Shown here in pieces: positions 1 to 9,305 of a DNA stretch of 64,000 bases. Where the stretch lies: NCBI RefSeq assembly GCF_001648895.1, contig NZ_LXUF01000001.1, forward strand, positions 1 through 64,000. The letters run 5' to 3'. Position numbers and translations under genes: made by a program. Origin of the DNA: Methylovorus sp. MM2 (GTDB lineage: Bacteria; Pseudomonadota; Gammaproteobacteria; Burkholderiales; Methylophilaceae). The notes below the pieces were generated by a model. The model was given only the letters and a program-made list of their open reading frames with translations. It was not told the origin of the DNA and did not search any database. Every line of letters begins with the position of its first letter. Position 1 is the first letter of the stretch.

Positions 1-116
1 TTGAGTATCAACTTAAATCAAAGATTTCGCACATCCCAACCAAAGTCAGGCAGCTCGTCCATCTAAGCCAATTTCACCCAATCCATAAGCACTCACACCT
101 ATCGATTGTCCAGTTT

Positions 117-126
117 GTTAAAGAGC
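117..126 (-). promoter_or_regulatory. rRNA operon leader boxA antitermination site
   Basis: On the minus strand this reads GCTCTTTAAC, the boxA core bound by NusB/S10 in rRNA leaders of proteobacteria. It is followed by GGACAATCGATA, which resembles leader sequence just ahead of 16S genes. It lies downstream of two tandem promoters, so an rRNA operon is transcribed leftward and its 16S gene should begin just outside the window. The whole segment from 1 to about 160 is taken as the non-coding leader. Confidence 0.8.
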
Positions 127-168
127 GGGTAATTCGTTTCTCGCTACGCTTCGTAACAAGAGGTGCGC

Positions 169-196
169 ATTATACAGGCCGCATCGTATCGGTCAA
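169..196 (-). promoter_or_regulatory. rRNA operon promoter P2
   Basis: On the minus strand there is a -35 TTGACC (191-196), a 16-bp spacer and a perfect -10 TATAAT (169-174). A GC-rich stretch (GCGC) follows the -10, as in stringently controlled rRNA promoters (family knowledge; not tested here). It sits about 45 bp upstream of boxA and is the proximal of two tandem promoters. Confidence 0.8.
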
Positions 197-264
197 GAGA
201 AATGTGAAACTTTTATTTCTCTGCTGCATCCTTGCTCGCCGCGTATTACTTAAGCGAGGCGCGC

Positions 265-292
265 ATTTTACAGGTGTCAGAGAAACCGTCAA
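265..292 (-). promoter_or_regulatory. rRNA operon promoter P1
   Basis: On the minus strand there is a -35 TTGACG (287-292), a 16-bp spacer and a -10 TAAAAT (265-270) followed by GCGCGCC. It has the same spacing and GC-rich discriminator as P2, 96 bp further upstream. It lies just past the tyrS stop codon, so tyrS read-through could also enter the rRNA operon; no strong hairpin separates them. Confidence 0.75.
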
Positions 293-323
293 TAGGCTTT
301 TGTGAAATTCTTTTAATTAATTG

Positions 324-1520
324 CTATTTGAGGTGGATTCGCGCGAATTTACGCTTACCGACTTGCGCGACAACAGAGGTGTTCTTTGCAACAGATAATC
401 CCTTGTCTTCGACTTTCTCGCCATCCAGCCTCACGCCGCCCTGTTCGATCATACGCATGGCTTCAGAAGTGCTGGCAACCAGATTAGCCTGCTTTAGTAG
501 CTGACTAATGGATATATGGCCTTGTGATAAGACGATCTCTATCTCCGGGACTTCATCAGGGATTCCACCTTTTGAACGTAGCTCGAAATTTTCCAATGCT
601 TGCCCTGCAGCCGCATGTGAATGGAAGCGGGCAACGATCTCCTGAGCAAAGCGCACTTTAACGTCGCGCGGATTACCGCCCGTGTTTACCGTTTGCTTCC
701 AAAGCGCGATGGCTTCAATCGATTCGAAAGATAGCAGCTCTATATAACGCCACATCAATTCATCTGAGATCGACATGAGTTTGCTGAAGATGTCGTTAGC
801 AGGTTCAGCGACCCCTATATAGTTGCCTAAAGATTTAGACATCTTATTAACGCCATCCAGACCCTCAAGTAGTGGCATAGTCAACACACACTGCTGACTT
901 TGGCCTGCCTGCTTTTGCAATTCACGCCCCATCAGCAAGTTGAATTTCTGGTCGGTACCGCCAAGTTCGACATCCGCCTTTAAAGCAACAGAGTCATAGC
1001 CTTGTAGTAACGGGTATAGAAACTCATGGATAGCGATTGGCTGATTACTTTTATAGCGCTTACTAAAATCATCACGCTCAAGCATGCGAGCGACAGTATG
1101 GCTGGCTGCAAGCTTTAACATGCCGGCAGCGCCCAGATTGGTCAACCACTGAGAGTTGAAGACTACTTCTGTTTGTTCAGGTTTTAATATCTTGAACACT
1201 TGATCAGCATAAGACTTGGCATTCTCTTGCACCTGAGCCTCAGTCAAAGGCGGGCGCGTCGCACTCTTACCAGTTGGGTCACCAATCATGCCAGTGAAAT
1301 CACCGATGAGGAAAAGCACGTGATGCCCCAAATCCTGAAATTGACGCAGCTTATTAAGTAAGACTGTATGGCCTAAATGCAAATCTGGCGCAGTAGGATC
1401 AAAGCCCGCTTTTACCCTCAGCGGCTTGCCTGTCTTTAATTTCTCTATTAATTCCTGCTCTATTAATAGCTCATCGCTACCACGCTTGATGGTTGCTAAC
1501 TGTGTATCCAACGGGATCAT
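324..1520 (-). CDS. tyrS: Tyrosyl-tRNA synthetase
   Basis: Class I aminoacyl-tRNA synthetase that charges tRNA-Tyr with tyrosine in the cytoplasm. The HIGH-type signature HLGH (about residues 48-51) follows the family stretch [21 protein letters not shown] loop is present near residue 230, and an S4 RNA-binding domain fills the C-terminus (roughly 335-398). The longest frame opens with GTG at 1535, but the ATG at 1520 has AGGTGA 11 nt upstream, so I take ATG (398 aa, normal length). It is divergent from the M23 peptidase gene and lies directly upstream of an rRNA operon on the same strand. Identity is certain; only the start is open. Confidence 0.96.
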   Translation of the reverse strand: MIPLDTQLATIKRGSDELLIEQELIEKLKTGKPLRVKAGFDPTAPDLHLGHTVLLNKLRQFQDLGHHVLFLIGDFTGMIGDPTGKSATRPPLTEAQVQENAKSYADQVFKILKPEQTEVVFNSQWLTNLGAAGMLKLAASHTVARMLERDDFSKRYKSNQPIAIHEFLYPLLQGYDSVALKADVELGGTDQKFNLLMGRELQKQAGQSQQCVLTMPLLEGLDGVNKMSKSLGNYIGVAEPANDIFSKLMSISDELMWRYIELLSFESIEAIALWKQTVNTGGNPRDVKVRFAQEIVARFHSHAAAGQALENFELRSKGGIPDEVPEIEIVLSQGHISISQLLKQANLVASTSEAMRMIEQGGVRLDGEKVEDKGLSVAKNTSVVAQVGKRKFARIHLK

Positions 1521-1612
1521 AACAATATGTGTCACCTATTTTAGCTGCGCCTTCACCATACGATTTTTTTCTGTTAGCATGCTCTCTCATTTATGTATTT
1601 GAGATAGCGCCA

Positions 1613-2989
1613 ATGCAGCCTTCATCGCCGCAGCAAAGCGAGCTTAGTTCTGAAAAGTCGAGCTATAAACACCGCATTTTAACGCAAAACCTAGCATTTA
1701 AAGCACGTAAGCTACGTATCCGTTGGTTAATTGCAATTTCAAGTATTCCGCTTTTCGGTATTTTCACAGCTTTTGGTATTGCTCCTCAAACCATCACGCA
1801 GGATATTCCAGTCTCGACGATTATTGAGTCAGTTGCACTTCCACAAATAGATGCGCCGTTTGATCTATCCGCTGTGCAAAATGAAAGTTTCTGGCAAACA
1901 GATCAAGTACGCCGTGATGACACGCTGGCAAGTTTGCTCTCACGATTAAATATTCGGAACTCAGAAGCGATCAGCTTTTTACGTAACAGCCCAGATGCGC
2001 GCGCGTTTTCATCGCAACTGCGCCCAGGCCGCTCAATTCAGGCACAAACCAACCAAGACGGTGATCTACTCAAACTACAATATCAAGTAGATGCAAATTC
2101 TGTATTGAGTGTAGATCGCATTGAGTCAGGTTATCGCGCGCAGATGCAGGCCAATAAGCTTGAAACGCATAGCGTCTTGAAATCAGCCGTCATTAGAAGC
2201 TCACTTTTCGGTGCGACCGATGCTGCTGGCATTCCTGACCAGATCGCCATACAGATGGCAGACATCTTTTCATCTGATATCGACTTTCATACCGACTTAC
2301 GCCGCGACGATCATTTCGTTGTTGTATATGAGGCAAGCTATAGCAATGGTGAACTAGTCAGAACTGGCCAAGTATTAGCAGCCGAATTCGTTAACCAAGG
2401 CAAAACCTACCGTGCGGTCATGTATCGCAACCCTGAAGGCCAAGTAAGCTACTACACACCAGATGGTAAAAACCTGCATAAGTCATTCTTACGCTCTCCG
2501 CTAGAATTTACACGTATTAGCTCAGGTTTTAGCTTAGGGCGCCTGCACCCTATTCTGAATACAATTCGTGCACACAAAGGTACCGACTTCGCAGCGCCGA
2601 TTGGCACAGGCGTTAAAGCGCCCGCGGATGGCGTAGTGTCGTTTGCCGGGGTAATGAATGGTTATGGCAATGTTGTCATCATTCAGCACCTCAACGGCAT
2701 CAGTACTAAATATGGACATCTTTCAAGATTTGCAGCCAATGTTCGCAAAGGTATGAAAGTATCTCAGGGTAATTTAATAGGTTATGTTGGCATGACGGGC
2801 TTAGCCACTGGCCCGCATCTACATTATGAATTCATGATCAATGGTGAAAACCGCGATCCGCTCAAGGTCGCTTTGCCAAATGCAATTCCTATCGCACCTA
2901 AGTACAAAGCAGCATTTGTCGAGCATAGCGCAAATCTGGTTTCGCAACTTCAACTGCTAAGCAAGAGCAACCTTGCTTTGCTAGAGTGA
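1613..2989 (+). CDS. M23 family murein endopeptidase (MepM/OapA-like)
   Basis: Predicted zinc D,D-endopeptidase that cuts peptidoglycan cross-links in the periplasm during wall growth. There is a single N-terminal membrane segment (about residues 31-50). A LysM/OapA-like region with the DDTLASLLSRL signature follows, and the C-terminal LytM domain carries the zinc motifs HKGTD (near 320) and HLHYEF (near 400) plus YGHLS. The frame is open from 1529, but the ATG at 1613 gives a protein (458 aa) that starts just ahead of the anchor. It is followed after 12 bp by anmK, so a murein hydrolase sits with a murein-recycling kinase. MepM and NlpD families are close; the architecture favours MepM. Confidence 0.9.
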   Translation: MQPSSPQQSELSSEKSSYKHRILTQNLAFKARKLRIRWLIAISSIPLFGIFTAFGIAPQTITQDIPVSTIIESVALPQIDAPFDLSAVQNESFWQTDQVRRDDTLASLLSRLNIRNSEAISFLRNSPDARAFSSQLRPGRSIQAQTNQDGDLLKLQYQVDANSVLSVDRIESGYRAQMQANKLETHSVLKSAVIRSSLFGATDAAGIPDQIAIQMADIFSSDIDFHTDLRRDDHFVVVYEASYSNGELVRTGQVLAAEFVNQGKTYRAVMYRNPEGQVSYYTPDGKNLHKSFLRSPLEFTRISSGFSLGRLHPILNTIRAHKGTDFAAPIGTGVKAPADGVVSFAGVMNGYGNVVIIQHLNGISTKYGHLSRFAANVRKGMKVSQGNLIGYVGMTGLATGPHLHYEFMINGENRDPLKVALPNAIPIAPKYKAAFVEHSANLVSQLQLLSKSNLALLE

Positions 2990-3001
2990 TATCTCACCGC
3001 A

Positions 3002-4096
3002 GTGAAGCGTGAGTTATTCATAGGCTTGATGTCCGGCACAAGCCTTGATGGGGTTGATGCAGTCATCGTTGAGTTTGCCGGACAATCCTGCCAAGTCCTG
3101 AATACCTGCGCATTACCATATCCATCAGCGTTACGTTCTGAACTTATGGCGCTACATATGGCAAGTGACAATGAGCTGGAACGCACTGCCTTAATTTCCA
3201 ACCAGTTATCTTATCTATATGCCGAAGCGGTCCAGCAACTATTAAGTGCTGCGAAGCTACAACCGCGAGATATTACCGCCATTGGCTGTCATGGCCAGAC
3301 TTTACGCCACCGCCCGGAATTAGGCTTTACTTTGCAGATAGGCAATCCTGCATTGCTGGCCGAGCTCACAGAGATCACAGTCATCGCAGATTTTCGTAGT
3401 CGTGATATCGCGGCCGGTGGGCAAGGGGCGCCGCTCGTACCAGCATTTCATCAAGGTGTTTTCGCTGATCCCAGTATCAATCGCGTCATTGTGAATATCG
3501 GCGGCATCGCCAATCTAACAAGCCTGCCGATAGATGGAAAGATCATCGGCTTCGACTCTGGACCTGGCAACATGTTGATGGATAGCTGGATTGAAAAACA
3601 TCTCGATAAACGCTACGATGAAGACGGCAATTGGGCACTTAGTGGCATCCTCATCCATGAGTTATTCGATAAGTTGATCGTCCATCCGTATTTTGATGAG
3701 TTACCCCCCAAAAGCACCGGTCGCGACACGTTCAATCTGGCTTGGCTGGAAACATATCTCGATCCAAGATATCTGCCTGAAGATGTGCAGCGCACATTAC
3801 TTGAGTTAAGTGCCGCCAGCATTGCATTGGCTACACATAAATATTGCGGCACAATAGAGGAAATGTATCTTTGCGGGGGCGGTGCACACAACCATGCACT
3901 TTTTCAGCGCTTACAGCAATTATTGCCAGATATAAAAATCCAGCTGAGCGATGAATTAGGCATCGGCATCAATTGGGTAGAGGCAACCGCTTTTGCTTGG
4001 CTAGCCAAGCAGTGCTTTAATCAACAGCCAGGCAACCTGCCTGAAGTGACAGGCGCAAAAGGTCTACGCATACTAGGTGCGATTTATGCTTGTTAG
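3002..4096 (+). CDS. anmK: Anhydro-N-acetylmuramic acid kinase
   Basis: Phosphorylates and hydrolyses 1,6-anhydro-MurNAc recovered from cell-wall turnover to MurNAc-6-phosphate (family knowledge). The N-terminal signature LMSGTSLDGVDAV (residues 9-21) and the actin-fold phosphate loop with NIGGIANLT (near 165) are intact. Length (364 aa) is usual. It starts with GTG, 12 bp after the M23 peptidase stop, and probably shares its transcript. Confidence 0.95.
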   Translation: MKRELFIGLMSGTSLDGVDAVIVEFAGQSCQVLNTCALPYPSALRSELMALHMASDNELERTALISNQLSYLYAEAVQQLLSAAKLQPRDITAIGCHGQTLRHRPELGFTLQIGNPALLAELTEITVIADFRSRDIAAGGQGAPLVPAFHQGVFADPSINRVIVNIGGIANLTSLPIDGKIIGFDSGPGNMLMDSWIEKHLDKRYDEDGNWALSGILIHELFDKLIVHPYFDELPPKSTGRDTFNLAWLETYLDPRYLPEDVQRTLLELSAASIALATHKYCGTIEEMYLCGGGAHNHALFQRLQQLLPDIKIQLSDELGIGINWVEATAFAWLAKQCFNQQPGNLPEVTGAKGLRILGAIYAC

Positions 4097-4145
4097 AATC
4101 AAGTCTGCAACGCATTTTGCTTAAATAAAATAATCTGAATAATTT

Positions 4146-5441
4146 ATGAAAAAACCTACAAAAGTCACACTTACTTTCGATAATGATTTAGCGCCCATTG
4201 AACTGCCAATACTTTCAGGGAAGCTTGGCCCCGATGTAATCGATATCCGCAATCTTGGTAAACACGGCATCTTTACCTATGATCCAGGTTTTCTATCGAC
4301 CGCCTCTTGCAGCTCGGCCATCACGTTTATCGATGGTGATGAAGGCCTGCTTTATTATCGCGGCTACCCGATAGAACAGTTGGCTCAACACTGTGACTTC
4401 ATGGAAGTATCTTATTTACTCATCCATGGTGAATTGCCAAATAGCGATCAAAAAAAGAGCTTTACTGAGACCATCACCAAACACACTATGGTGCATGATC
4501 AAATGACCAATCTTTTCCGTGGATTCAGGCGCGATGCGCACCCGATGGCGGTTATGGTAGGCGTCATCGGCTCGATGTCAGCGTTCTACCACGATGCCAT
4601 GGATATCCGCGATTCAGACAGCAGGGAGATGTTGGCTTATCGCCTGATTGCCAAAGTACCGACTGTGGCGGCTTGGAGCTATAAGTACAATATGGGTCAG
4701 CCCTTCATGTATCCGCGCAACAACTTTAACTATGCTGAGAACTTCATGCATATGATGTTCGCAAACCCCTGTGAAGACTATACGCCCAACCCCATCTTGG
4801 CTAAGGCATTGGACCGCATATTGATCCTGCACGCAGATCATGAGCAAAATGCATCGACCTCCACAGTTAGACTAGCTGGCTCAAGTGGCGCAAATCCATT
4901 CGCCTGTATCGCAGCAGGTATCGCGTCTTTGTGGGGTCCAGCACATGGCGGTGCAAATGAAGCCGTACTCAAGATGTTGGAAGAGATTGGCGACATCTCG
5001 AATATCGGTAAATTCATCGAACGCGCCAAAGATAAGAGCGATAGCTTCCGCCTCATGGGCTTCGGTCACCGTGTGTATAAAAATATAGACCCACGCGCCA
5101 CCATGATGCGCCAGACATGTCATGAAGTTCTGGAAGAGTTGGGTTTAGGCGATGACCCATTATTCAAGGTGGCGATGGAGCTGGAAAGAATCGCACTCGA
5201 AGATGAATACTTCATTAGCAAGCGCCTCTACCCTAACGTCGATTTCTACTCAGGCATCGTGTTACGTGCAATGGGAGTTCCAACCAATATGTTCACTGCA
5301 ATCTTCGCACTGGCACGTACAGTTGGTTGGGCCGCGCAGTGGAATGAGATGATATCTGATCCTGAAGCCAAGATAGGACGCCCACGTCAGCTATATACAG
5401 GCGAGATACGTCGGGCTTTTGTTACTCTTGATAAGCGCTAA
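4146..5441 (+). CDS. gltA: Citrate synthase (type II, hexameric type)
   Basis: Condenses oxaloacetate and acetyl-CoA to citrate. The catalytic set is visible: [10 protein letters not shown] (near 229), GPAHGGANE (near 264) and GFGHRVYK (near 304), with the late aspartate in NVDFYSG. The 431 aa fit the NADH-sensitive Gram-negative type. It lies 49 bp after anmK and is closed by a strong hairpin terminator; no other citric-acid-cycle gene is nearby. Confidence 0.97.
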   Translation: MKKPTKVTLTFDNDLAPIELPILSGKLGPDVIDIRNLGKHGIFTYDPGFLSTASCSSAITFIDGDEGLLYYRGYPIEQLAQHCDFMEVSYLLIHGELPNSDQKKSFTETITKHTMVHDQMTNLFRGFRRDAHPMAVMVGVIGSMSAFYHDAMDIRDSDSREMLAYRLIAKVPTVAAWSYKYNMGQPFMYPRNNFNYAENFMHMMFANPCEDYTPNPILAKALDRILILHADHEQNASTSTVRLAGSSGANPFACIAAGIASLWGPAHGGANEAVLKMLEEIGDISNIGKFIERAKDKSDSFRLMGFGHRVYKNIDPRATMMRQTCHEVLEELGLGDDPLFKVAMELERIALEDEYFISKRLYPNVDFYSGIVLRAMGVPTNMFTAIFALARTVGWAAQWNEMISDPEAKIGRPRQLYTGEIRRAFVTLDKR

Positions 5442-5488
5442 TCTGCCATAAATCCATGGTTGCCTTTGCGCCACAATAGTGTTGATCA

Positions 5489-5523
5489 AAAAAATAAAGG
5501 GGCTGTGTGCCCCTTTATTTTTT
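5489..5523. terminator. Bidirectional rho-independent terminator between gltA and erpA
   Basis: A near-perfect inverted repeat: AAAATAAAGGGGC (5491-5503), loop TGTGT, GCCCCTTTATTTT (5509-5521). A-run and T-run on the outer flanks give a U-tract on both strands. It separates the convergent gltA and erpA transcripts. Confidence 0.93.
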
Positions 5524-5537
5524 GAAGATCGAATGAT

Positions 5538-5888
5538 CTATGCTGAAAATGATGATCCACAACCACAGGTGCTCGTCGCATTCGGGTTACGAATCACGAA
5601 TTGAGAGCCTTGCAGGCTATCCTGATAGTCGATCTCGGCACCCATTAAATACTGCAGACTCATCGGATCGATCAATAAGGTCACTTCATCTTTCTGCACT
5701 TGCGTATCGTCTTCATTCACGATCTCTTCGAAAGTAAAACCGTATTGGAAGCCGGAGCAACCGCCGCCGCTGACGAATACACGTAGCTTAAGATCTGGCG
5801 ATCCTTCTTCTTCAATCAGCTCTTTTACCTTTTTTGCTGCATTATCAGTAAAGACTAATGGGCTGGGCATTTCGGTAATAGCGTTCAT
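5538..5888 (-). CDS. erpA: Iron-sulfur cluster insertion protein ErpA
   Basis: A-type carrier that passes Fe-S clusters to apoproteins. The three cluster-binding cysteines are present as GGGCSG (Cys44) and TCGCG (Cys108, Cys110). The 116 aa are standard, and the N-terminal extension plus overall pattern fit ErpA better than IscA. No isc genes are adjacent. It is transcribed in the same direction as the bactofilin gene but after a 55-bp gap. Confidence 0.92.
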   Translation of the reverse strand: MNAITEMPSPLVFTDNAAKKVKELIEEEGSPDLKLRVFVSGGGCSGFQYGFTFEEIVNEDDTQVQKDEVTLLIDPMSLQYLMGAEIDYQDSLQGSQFVIRNPNATSTCGCGSSFSA

Positions 5889-5943
5889 TTCTAGCTCCTT
5901 AAATTCCTAATTTGAATCATTATCCTGCGCACAAAGTGCGTGG

Positions 5944-6351
5944 TCAATCTTTATCAACAAGCAAAGCAGGATGTGACTCGACAGCACCTTCGCCAAGATA
6001 AATCAATTTACCCTCAACTACGGCACCTGTATGCATCTCTAAAGATTTATAATACACATCTCCAACGACCCTGGATTTTGTCTGTAGTTCAATATATTCA
6101 TTAGCACGTACCGGCCCTTTTATCTTGCCATTGACCACGACATGGGAGACGGTGACCGCACCTTCGATATGCGCACTTTCGCTCAAAACCAGCGTGCTGG
6201 CTGTCGACGAGCTTTCGGTCACATTGCCACGAATGCTCCCATCGATGCGTAATCCACCAGTAAAATTAATATCACCATCAATTTTGGTTTCTTCACCAAT
6301 CAGTGTATCGATTCGGTTCTGTGCTTTGTTTGGGTTGTTCTTTGCAAACAT
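5944..6351 (-). CDS. Bactofilin (polymer-forming cytoskeletal protein)
   Basis: Small self-polymerising beta-helix protein (135 aa). A disordered basic N-terminus is followed by the typical opening IGEETKIDGDINFTGGLRID and repeating hydrophobic/glycine turns to about residue 120. Bactofilins form nucleotide-independent scaffolds that localise wall enzymes or polar proteins (family knowledge). It lies 62 bp downstream of the coiled-coil membrane-protein gene on the same strand, so the two are likely co-transcribed. Confidence 0.9.
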   Translation of the reverse strand: MFAKNNPNKAQNRIDTLIGEETKIDGDINFTGGLRIDGSIRGNVTESSSTASTLVLSESAHIEGAVTVSHVVVNGKIKGPVRANEYIELQTKSRVVGDVYYKSLEMHTGAVVEGKLIYLGEGAVESHPALLVDKD

Positions 6352-6413
6352 ATCTTCCTCTTCGCTATATCAACTGCACTATATATTTACTATGTTATAT
6401 ATCTACGGCACCA

Positions 6414-7124
6414 TCAAGTTGGCAGGTCAGTTTTCTGAGAGATTCTGGGTTGACTAACACCACTCTCAAAAAAGTTTGCTTCTACTACCCCTTTTTGAAT
6501 ATCTGAAGGTAATGTGAAAACGCCATCGATCCGCTGAAAATATTTAAAATTCACGATGATCTCCACTGAATTAGCACCTTCTCCCGTCAGCGGTAACGTT
6601 ATGATCTTTCCGCCTTGTATAGTATTGAGCGCCAGCTTCATACTACCTTTAACAAAAGCGTCATGCTTGCCTGATTGCACCAGCATAATATGGTATTCAT
6701 ATTGATTAGCTTGTGCGGCCTTATTCAATTTGAAGCTTTGGAGCTTCAATTCGCCAATCACTGCTTTTTCATTGAGTATATTCTGGTAAAAGGCGAGGTC
6801 TTCCTTCAACCTGACATCCTCATCCTGTAACTGTGCAAGCTCTTTGGTTAAATTGCTTTGCGCAGCGCGCTCAACCTGCAATTGACGCTCAGCATGTACT
6901 ACTTTGGCACGCAACTGCTGATTCTCACTCTCAGCCTCGCCAAAATGGCGGGTAAGCTTGGCAACCTCATCTGCTGAATATCGCCAGCTACCGCACACAA
7001 AGCCAAGAGCCAGTAGCAAGATGCCCATTAAGATAGACCAATACCAAGGCCGTTGAGAGCGCACTGCAACATGTTTTGCAGTGACTCCAAAGTGACGCTT
7101 AAACCCTCGGGCTACTCTTCGCAT
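6414..7124 (-). CDS. Membrane-anchored coiled-coil protein of unknown function (DUF6776-like)
   Basis: 236 aa with a basic cytoplasmic N-terminus, one membrane segment (about residues 28-46), a long heptad-type coiled coil (about 50-115) rich in Glu/Gln/Leu, and a C-terminal beta-rich periplasmic domain (about 120-230). From memory it resembles the DUF6776 family found beside argC and bactofilin genes in betaproteobacteria; I cannot verify this. It lies between argC (15 bp upstream) and the bactofilin. A role as membrane partner of the bactofilin is inference from position only. Confidence 0.7.
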   Translation of the reverse strand: MRRVARGFKRHFGVTAKHVAVRSQRPWYWSILMGILLLALGFVCGSWRYSADEVAKLTRHFGEAESENQQLRAKVVHAERQLQVERAAQSNLTKELAQLQDEDVRLKEDLAFYQNILNEKAVIGELKLQSFKLNKAAQANQYEYHIMLVQSGKHDAFVKGSMKLALNTIQGGKIITLPLTGEGANSVEIIVNFKYFQRIDGVFTLPSDIQKGVVEANFFESGVSQPRISQKTDLPT

Positions 7125-7139
7125 ACCTTGATATCAACC

Positions 7140-8180
7140 TTATGGTAAAAGCGGCACGACTTCCAGACCGGTATTCTCCGGCAGGCCAAACATGATATTG
7201 AGATTCTGCACTGCCTGTCCTGCAGCACCTTTCACCAAGTTGTCGATCACGGACAAGACCACCACAGTATCACCACCTTGCGGCCTATGCACGGCAATAC
7301 GACATTGGTTAGACCCTCTCACTGACCGAGTCTCAGGATGAGAACCATTAGGCAATACATCCACAAAACGTTCATTCGCATAACGGGACTCGAATAACTG
7401 CTGCAAATCGACATCTTTATTCAGCTTTGCATAGAGCGTCGCATGGATCCCACGAATCAATGGTGTCAAATGCGGAACAAAGGTCAAACCAATGGCCTTC
7501 TTAGCCATCATAGTGAGCCCCTGGCTGATTTCTGGCAAATGTCTATGGCCTGATACTCCATATGCCTTAAAGTTGTCCCCAGCCTCTGCAAACAGGCTAT
7601 GTACCTCTGCCTTACGGCCAGCACCGCTCACACCCGACTTCGCATCAGCAATCAAGTAACTCTCATCTACGACGCCAGCTTCGAGCAATGGCATAAATCC
7701 TAATTGCACAGCCGTTGGATAGCATCCAGGATTAGCAACTAGCTGCGCAGACTTTATCTGCTCACGATTCAATTCAGGCAAACCATATACCGCTTCTGTA
7801 ATGAGTTCCGGGCAAGCATGCGTCATGCCATACCATTTCTCCCAAACCGTCACATCCTGGATACGGAAGTCTGCCGCAAGATCGATCACCCTGACGCCTT
7901 TGGCGATGAGATCACGGGTCTGTTGCATGGCGATTCCGTTAGGTGTCGCAAAAAAGACCACATCACAGGTACTCAGATCTGTTTGTGCAGGATCGACAAA
8001 ACTCAGACCGATATAGCCACGCAAGCTCGGGAACATATCTGCTACAGGCAGCCCGGCTTCACCACGGGAAGTGATCGCAGTGATGTCTACATTCGGATGA
8101 ATGGCTAATAATCTTAATAACTCGACACCGGTATACCCTGTGCCACCAACGATACCGACTTTTACTTTTTTTGTTTGCAT
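7140..8180 (-). CDS. argC: N-acetyl-gamma-glutamyl-phosphate reductase
   Basis: Third step of arginine synthesis: NADPH-dependent reduction of N-acetylglutamyl phosphate to the semialdehyde. The dinucleotide motif GGTGYTG (residues 12-18) and the catalytic cysteine in NPGCYPT (near 152) are present. Length of 346 aa is normal. The leader upstream (8181-8260) can fold into an interrupted hairpin, noted separately. argH lies 17 kb away, so arginine genes are scattered as is usual in betaproteobacteria. Confidence 0.95.
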   Translation of the reverse strand: MQTKKVKVGIVGGTGYTGVELLRLLAIHPNVDITAITSRGEAGLPVADMFPSLRGYIGLSFVDPAQTDLSTCDVVFFATPNGIAMQQTRDLIAKGVRVIDLAADFRIQDVTVWEKWYGMTHACPELITEAVYGLPELNREQIKSAQLVANPGCYPTAVQLGFMPLLEAGVVDESYLIADAKSGVSGAGRKAEVHSLFAEAGDNFKAYGVSGHRHLPEISQGLTMMAKKAIGLTFVPHLTPLIRGIHATLYAKLNKDVDLQQLFESRYANERFVDVLPNGSHPETRSVRGSNQCRIAVHRPQGGDTVVVLSVIDNLVKGAAGQAVQNLNIMFGLPENTGLEVVPLLP

Positions 8181-8201
8181 AATGATATTTCTTTTTAGTG
8201 C

Positions 8202-8253
8202 TTGATCAGTCTAGTTAAGCATTCCATGTTATCAAAGCTTGAGACTGATTCAA
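8202..8253 (-). promoter_or_regulatory. Interrupted inverted repeat in the argC leader
   Basis: Arms TTGATCAGTCT (8202-8212) and AGACTGATTCAA (8242-8253) pair with one bulged base. They continue inward after a short internal loop as AAGC/GCTT (8217-8220, 8237-8240). It lies 20-75 bp upstream of the argC ATG on the minus strand. It could be a leader RNA stem or an operator dyad; no regulator is implied by the sequence itself. Confidence 0.4.
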
Positions 8254-8309
8254 AATGAAGCATTAAAGAACAAACTCATTTACGGCACATTGCGATTAAG
8301 CTGAAATGC

Positions 8310-8336
8310 AAAAAGCCGCAACAAGTGCGGCTTTTT
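8310..8336 (-). terminator. Rho-independent terminator after rpsI
   Basis: Perfect 11-bp inverted repeat, AAAAAGCCGCA (8310-8320) and TGCGGCTTTTT (8326-8336), with a 5-nt loop. Read on the minus strand it follows the rpsI stop by 21 bp and ends in a T-run. The A-run on the opposite flank makes it symmetrical. Confidence 0.92.
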
Positions 8337-8357
8337 GATATTGCATACAGCTTAAGC

Positions 8358-8750
8358 TTAGCGCTTGGAGAACTGTTTACGACGACGTGCTTTACGTAGG
8401 CCGACTTTCTTACGTTCAACTTCGCGTGCATCGCGAGTAACGAAACCAGCTTTAGACAATGCACTCTTCAGCGCAGCATCATAGTCAATCAGGGCACGTG
8501 TGATACCGTGACGCACTGCACCAGCTTGGCCAGATTCACCACCACCGTTGACGTTAACCAGAATGTCAAAGCTACTTACGTTGTCGGTCAATTCTAATGG
8601 CTGACGCAAAATCATGCGTGAAGTCACGCGTGAGAAATATTCATCAGCTGGCTTATCGTTGATCACGATATTGCCTTTGCCAGATTTCAGGAAAACACGG
8701 GCTGTCGAGCTTTTACGACGGCCAGTACCATAATTATATTTACCAATCAT
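8358..8750 (-). CDS. rpsI: 30S ribosomal protein S9
   Basis: Small-subunit head protein whose basic C-terminal tail reaches the P-site tRNA. The N-terminal [14 protein letters not shown] block and the C-terminal [14 protein letters not shown] tail ending in KR are diagnostic. The 130 aa are standard. It follows rplM by 10 bp in the conserved two-gene operon and ends at a strong terminator. Confidence 0.98.
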   Translation of the reverse strand: MIGKYNYGTGRRKSSTARVFLKSGKGNIVINDKPADEYFSRVTSRMILRQPLELTDNVSSFDILVNVNGGGESGQAGAVRHGITRALIDYDAALKSALSKAGFVTRDAREVERKKVGLRKARRRKQFSKR

Positions 8751-8760
8751 TGTTTAATCC

Positions 8761-9201
8761 TTACGCTTGGCTTGGAAGAGCCAAAGGTTGAGGCTGTTGT
8801 GCAGCATGATCATGCTTGGCACCAGCGTAAACTTTCAATTTGCGGAACATTGCATAGCCCAAAGGACCTTTTGGTAACATGCCCTTTACAGCTTTCTCAA
8901 GCGCGCGACCTGGAAAACGTTCTTGCATCTTGCCAAATGTCGTTGTTGAGATACCACCTGGGTAACCTGAGTGACGGTGGTAAAGCTTATTCAAGTCTTT
9001 AGTACCAGTCACTTTGATTTTGTCGGCGTTGATTACAACAATATAATCGCCCGTATCAACGTGCGGTGTATAAATAGTTTTATGCTTGCCACGCAAACGG
9101 TGGGCAATCTCGCTCGCCAAACGGCCGAGCACTAAATCCGTAGCATCTACTACGAACCAGTCACGCTTTACTTCATGCGTTTTTGCTGAAAAGGTCTTCA
9201 T
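8761..9201 (-). CDS. rplM: 50S ribosomal protein L13
   Basis: Early-assembling large-subunit protein. The frame opens with GTG at 9213, but the family starts MKTFSAKxxEVKRDW, matching the ATG at 9201 (146 aa; usual 142-144). The body has [12 protein letters not shown] and the [16 protein letters not shown] end. The short extra tail after KHDHA is Gln/Pro rich. It is first gene of the rplM-rpsI operon, with a clear sigma-70 promoter upstream. Confidence 0.97.
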   Translation of the reverse strand: MKTFSAKTHEVKRDWFVVDATDLVLGRLASEIAHRLRGKHKTIYTPHVDTGDYIVVINADKIKVTGTKDLNKLYHRHSGYPGGISTTTFGKMQERFPGRALEKAVKGMLPKGPLGYAMFRKLKVYAGAKHDHAAQQPQPLALPSQA

Positions 9202-9239
9202 CCGGACAACCACTAATCGCTGAAAAAATTAAGAGGGCG

Positions 9240-9269
9240 ATTCTATGTCATAGGTTTACGGTTTGTCAA
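9240..9269 (-). promoter_or_regulatory. Sigma-70 promoter of rplM-rpsI
   Basis: On the minus strand there is a consensus -35 TTGACA (9264-9269), an 18-bp spacer and -10 TAGAAT (9240-9245), placed 39 bp upstream of the L13 ATG. GC-rich bases follow the -10, as in ribosomal promoters. Confidence 0.85.
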
Positions 9270-9305
9270 ACGATATCTGGGGTTGAATGCATCTTTCATA
9301 TTGAA

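Noticed and set aside
232-504. 90-codon plus-strand ORF across the rRNA promoters and the 3' end of tyrS
   Set aside because: It overlaps tyrS in the antisense frame and covers clear promoter elements; no ribosome site or recognisable domain.
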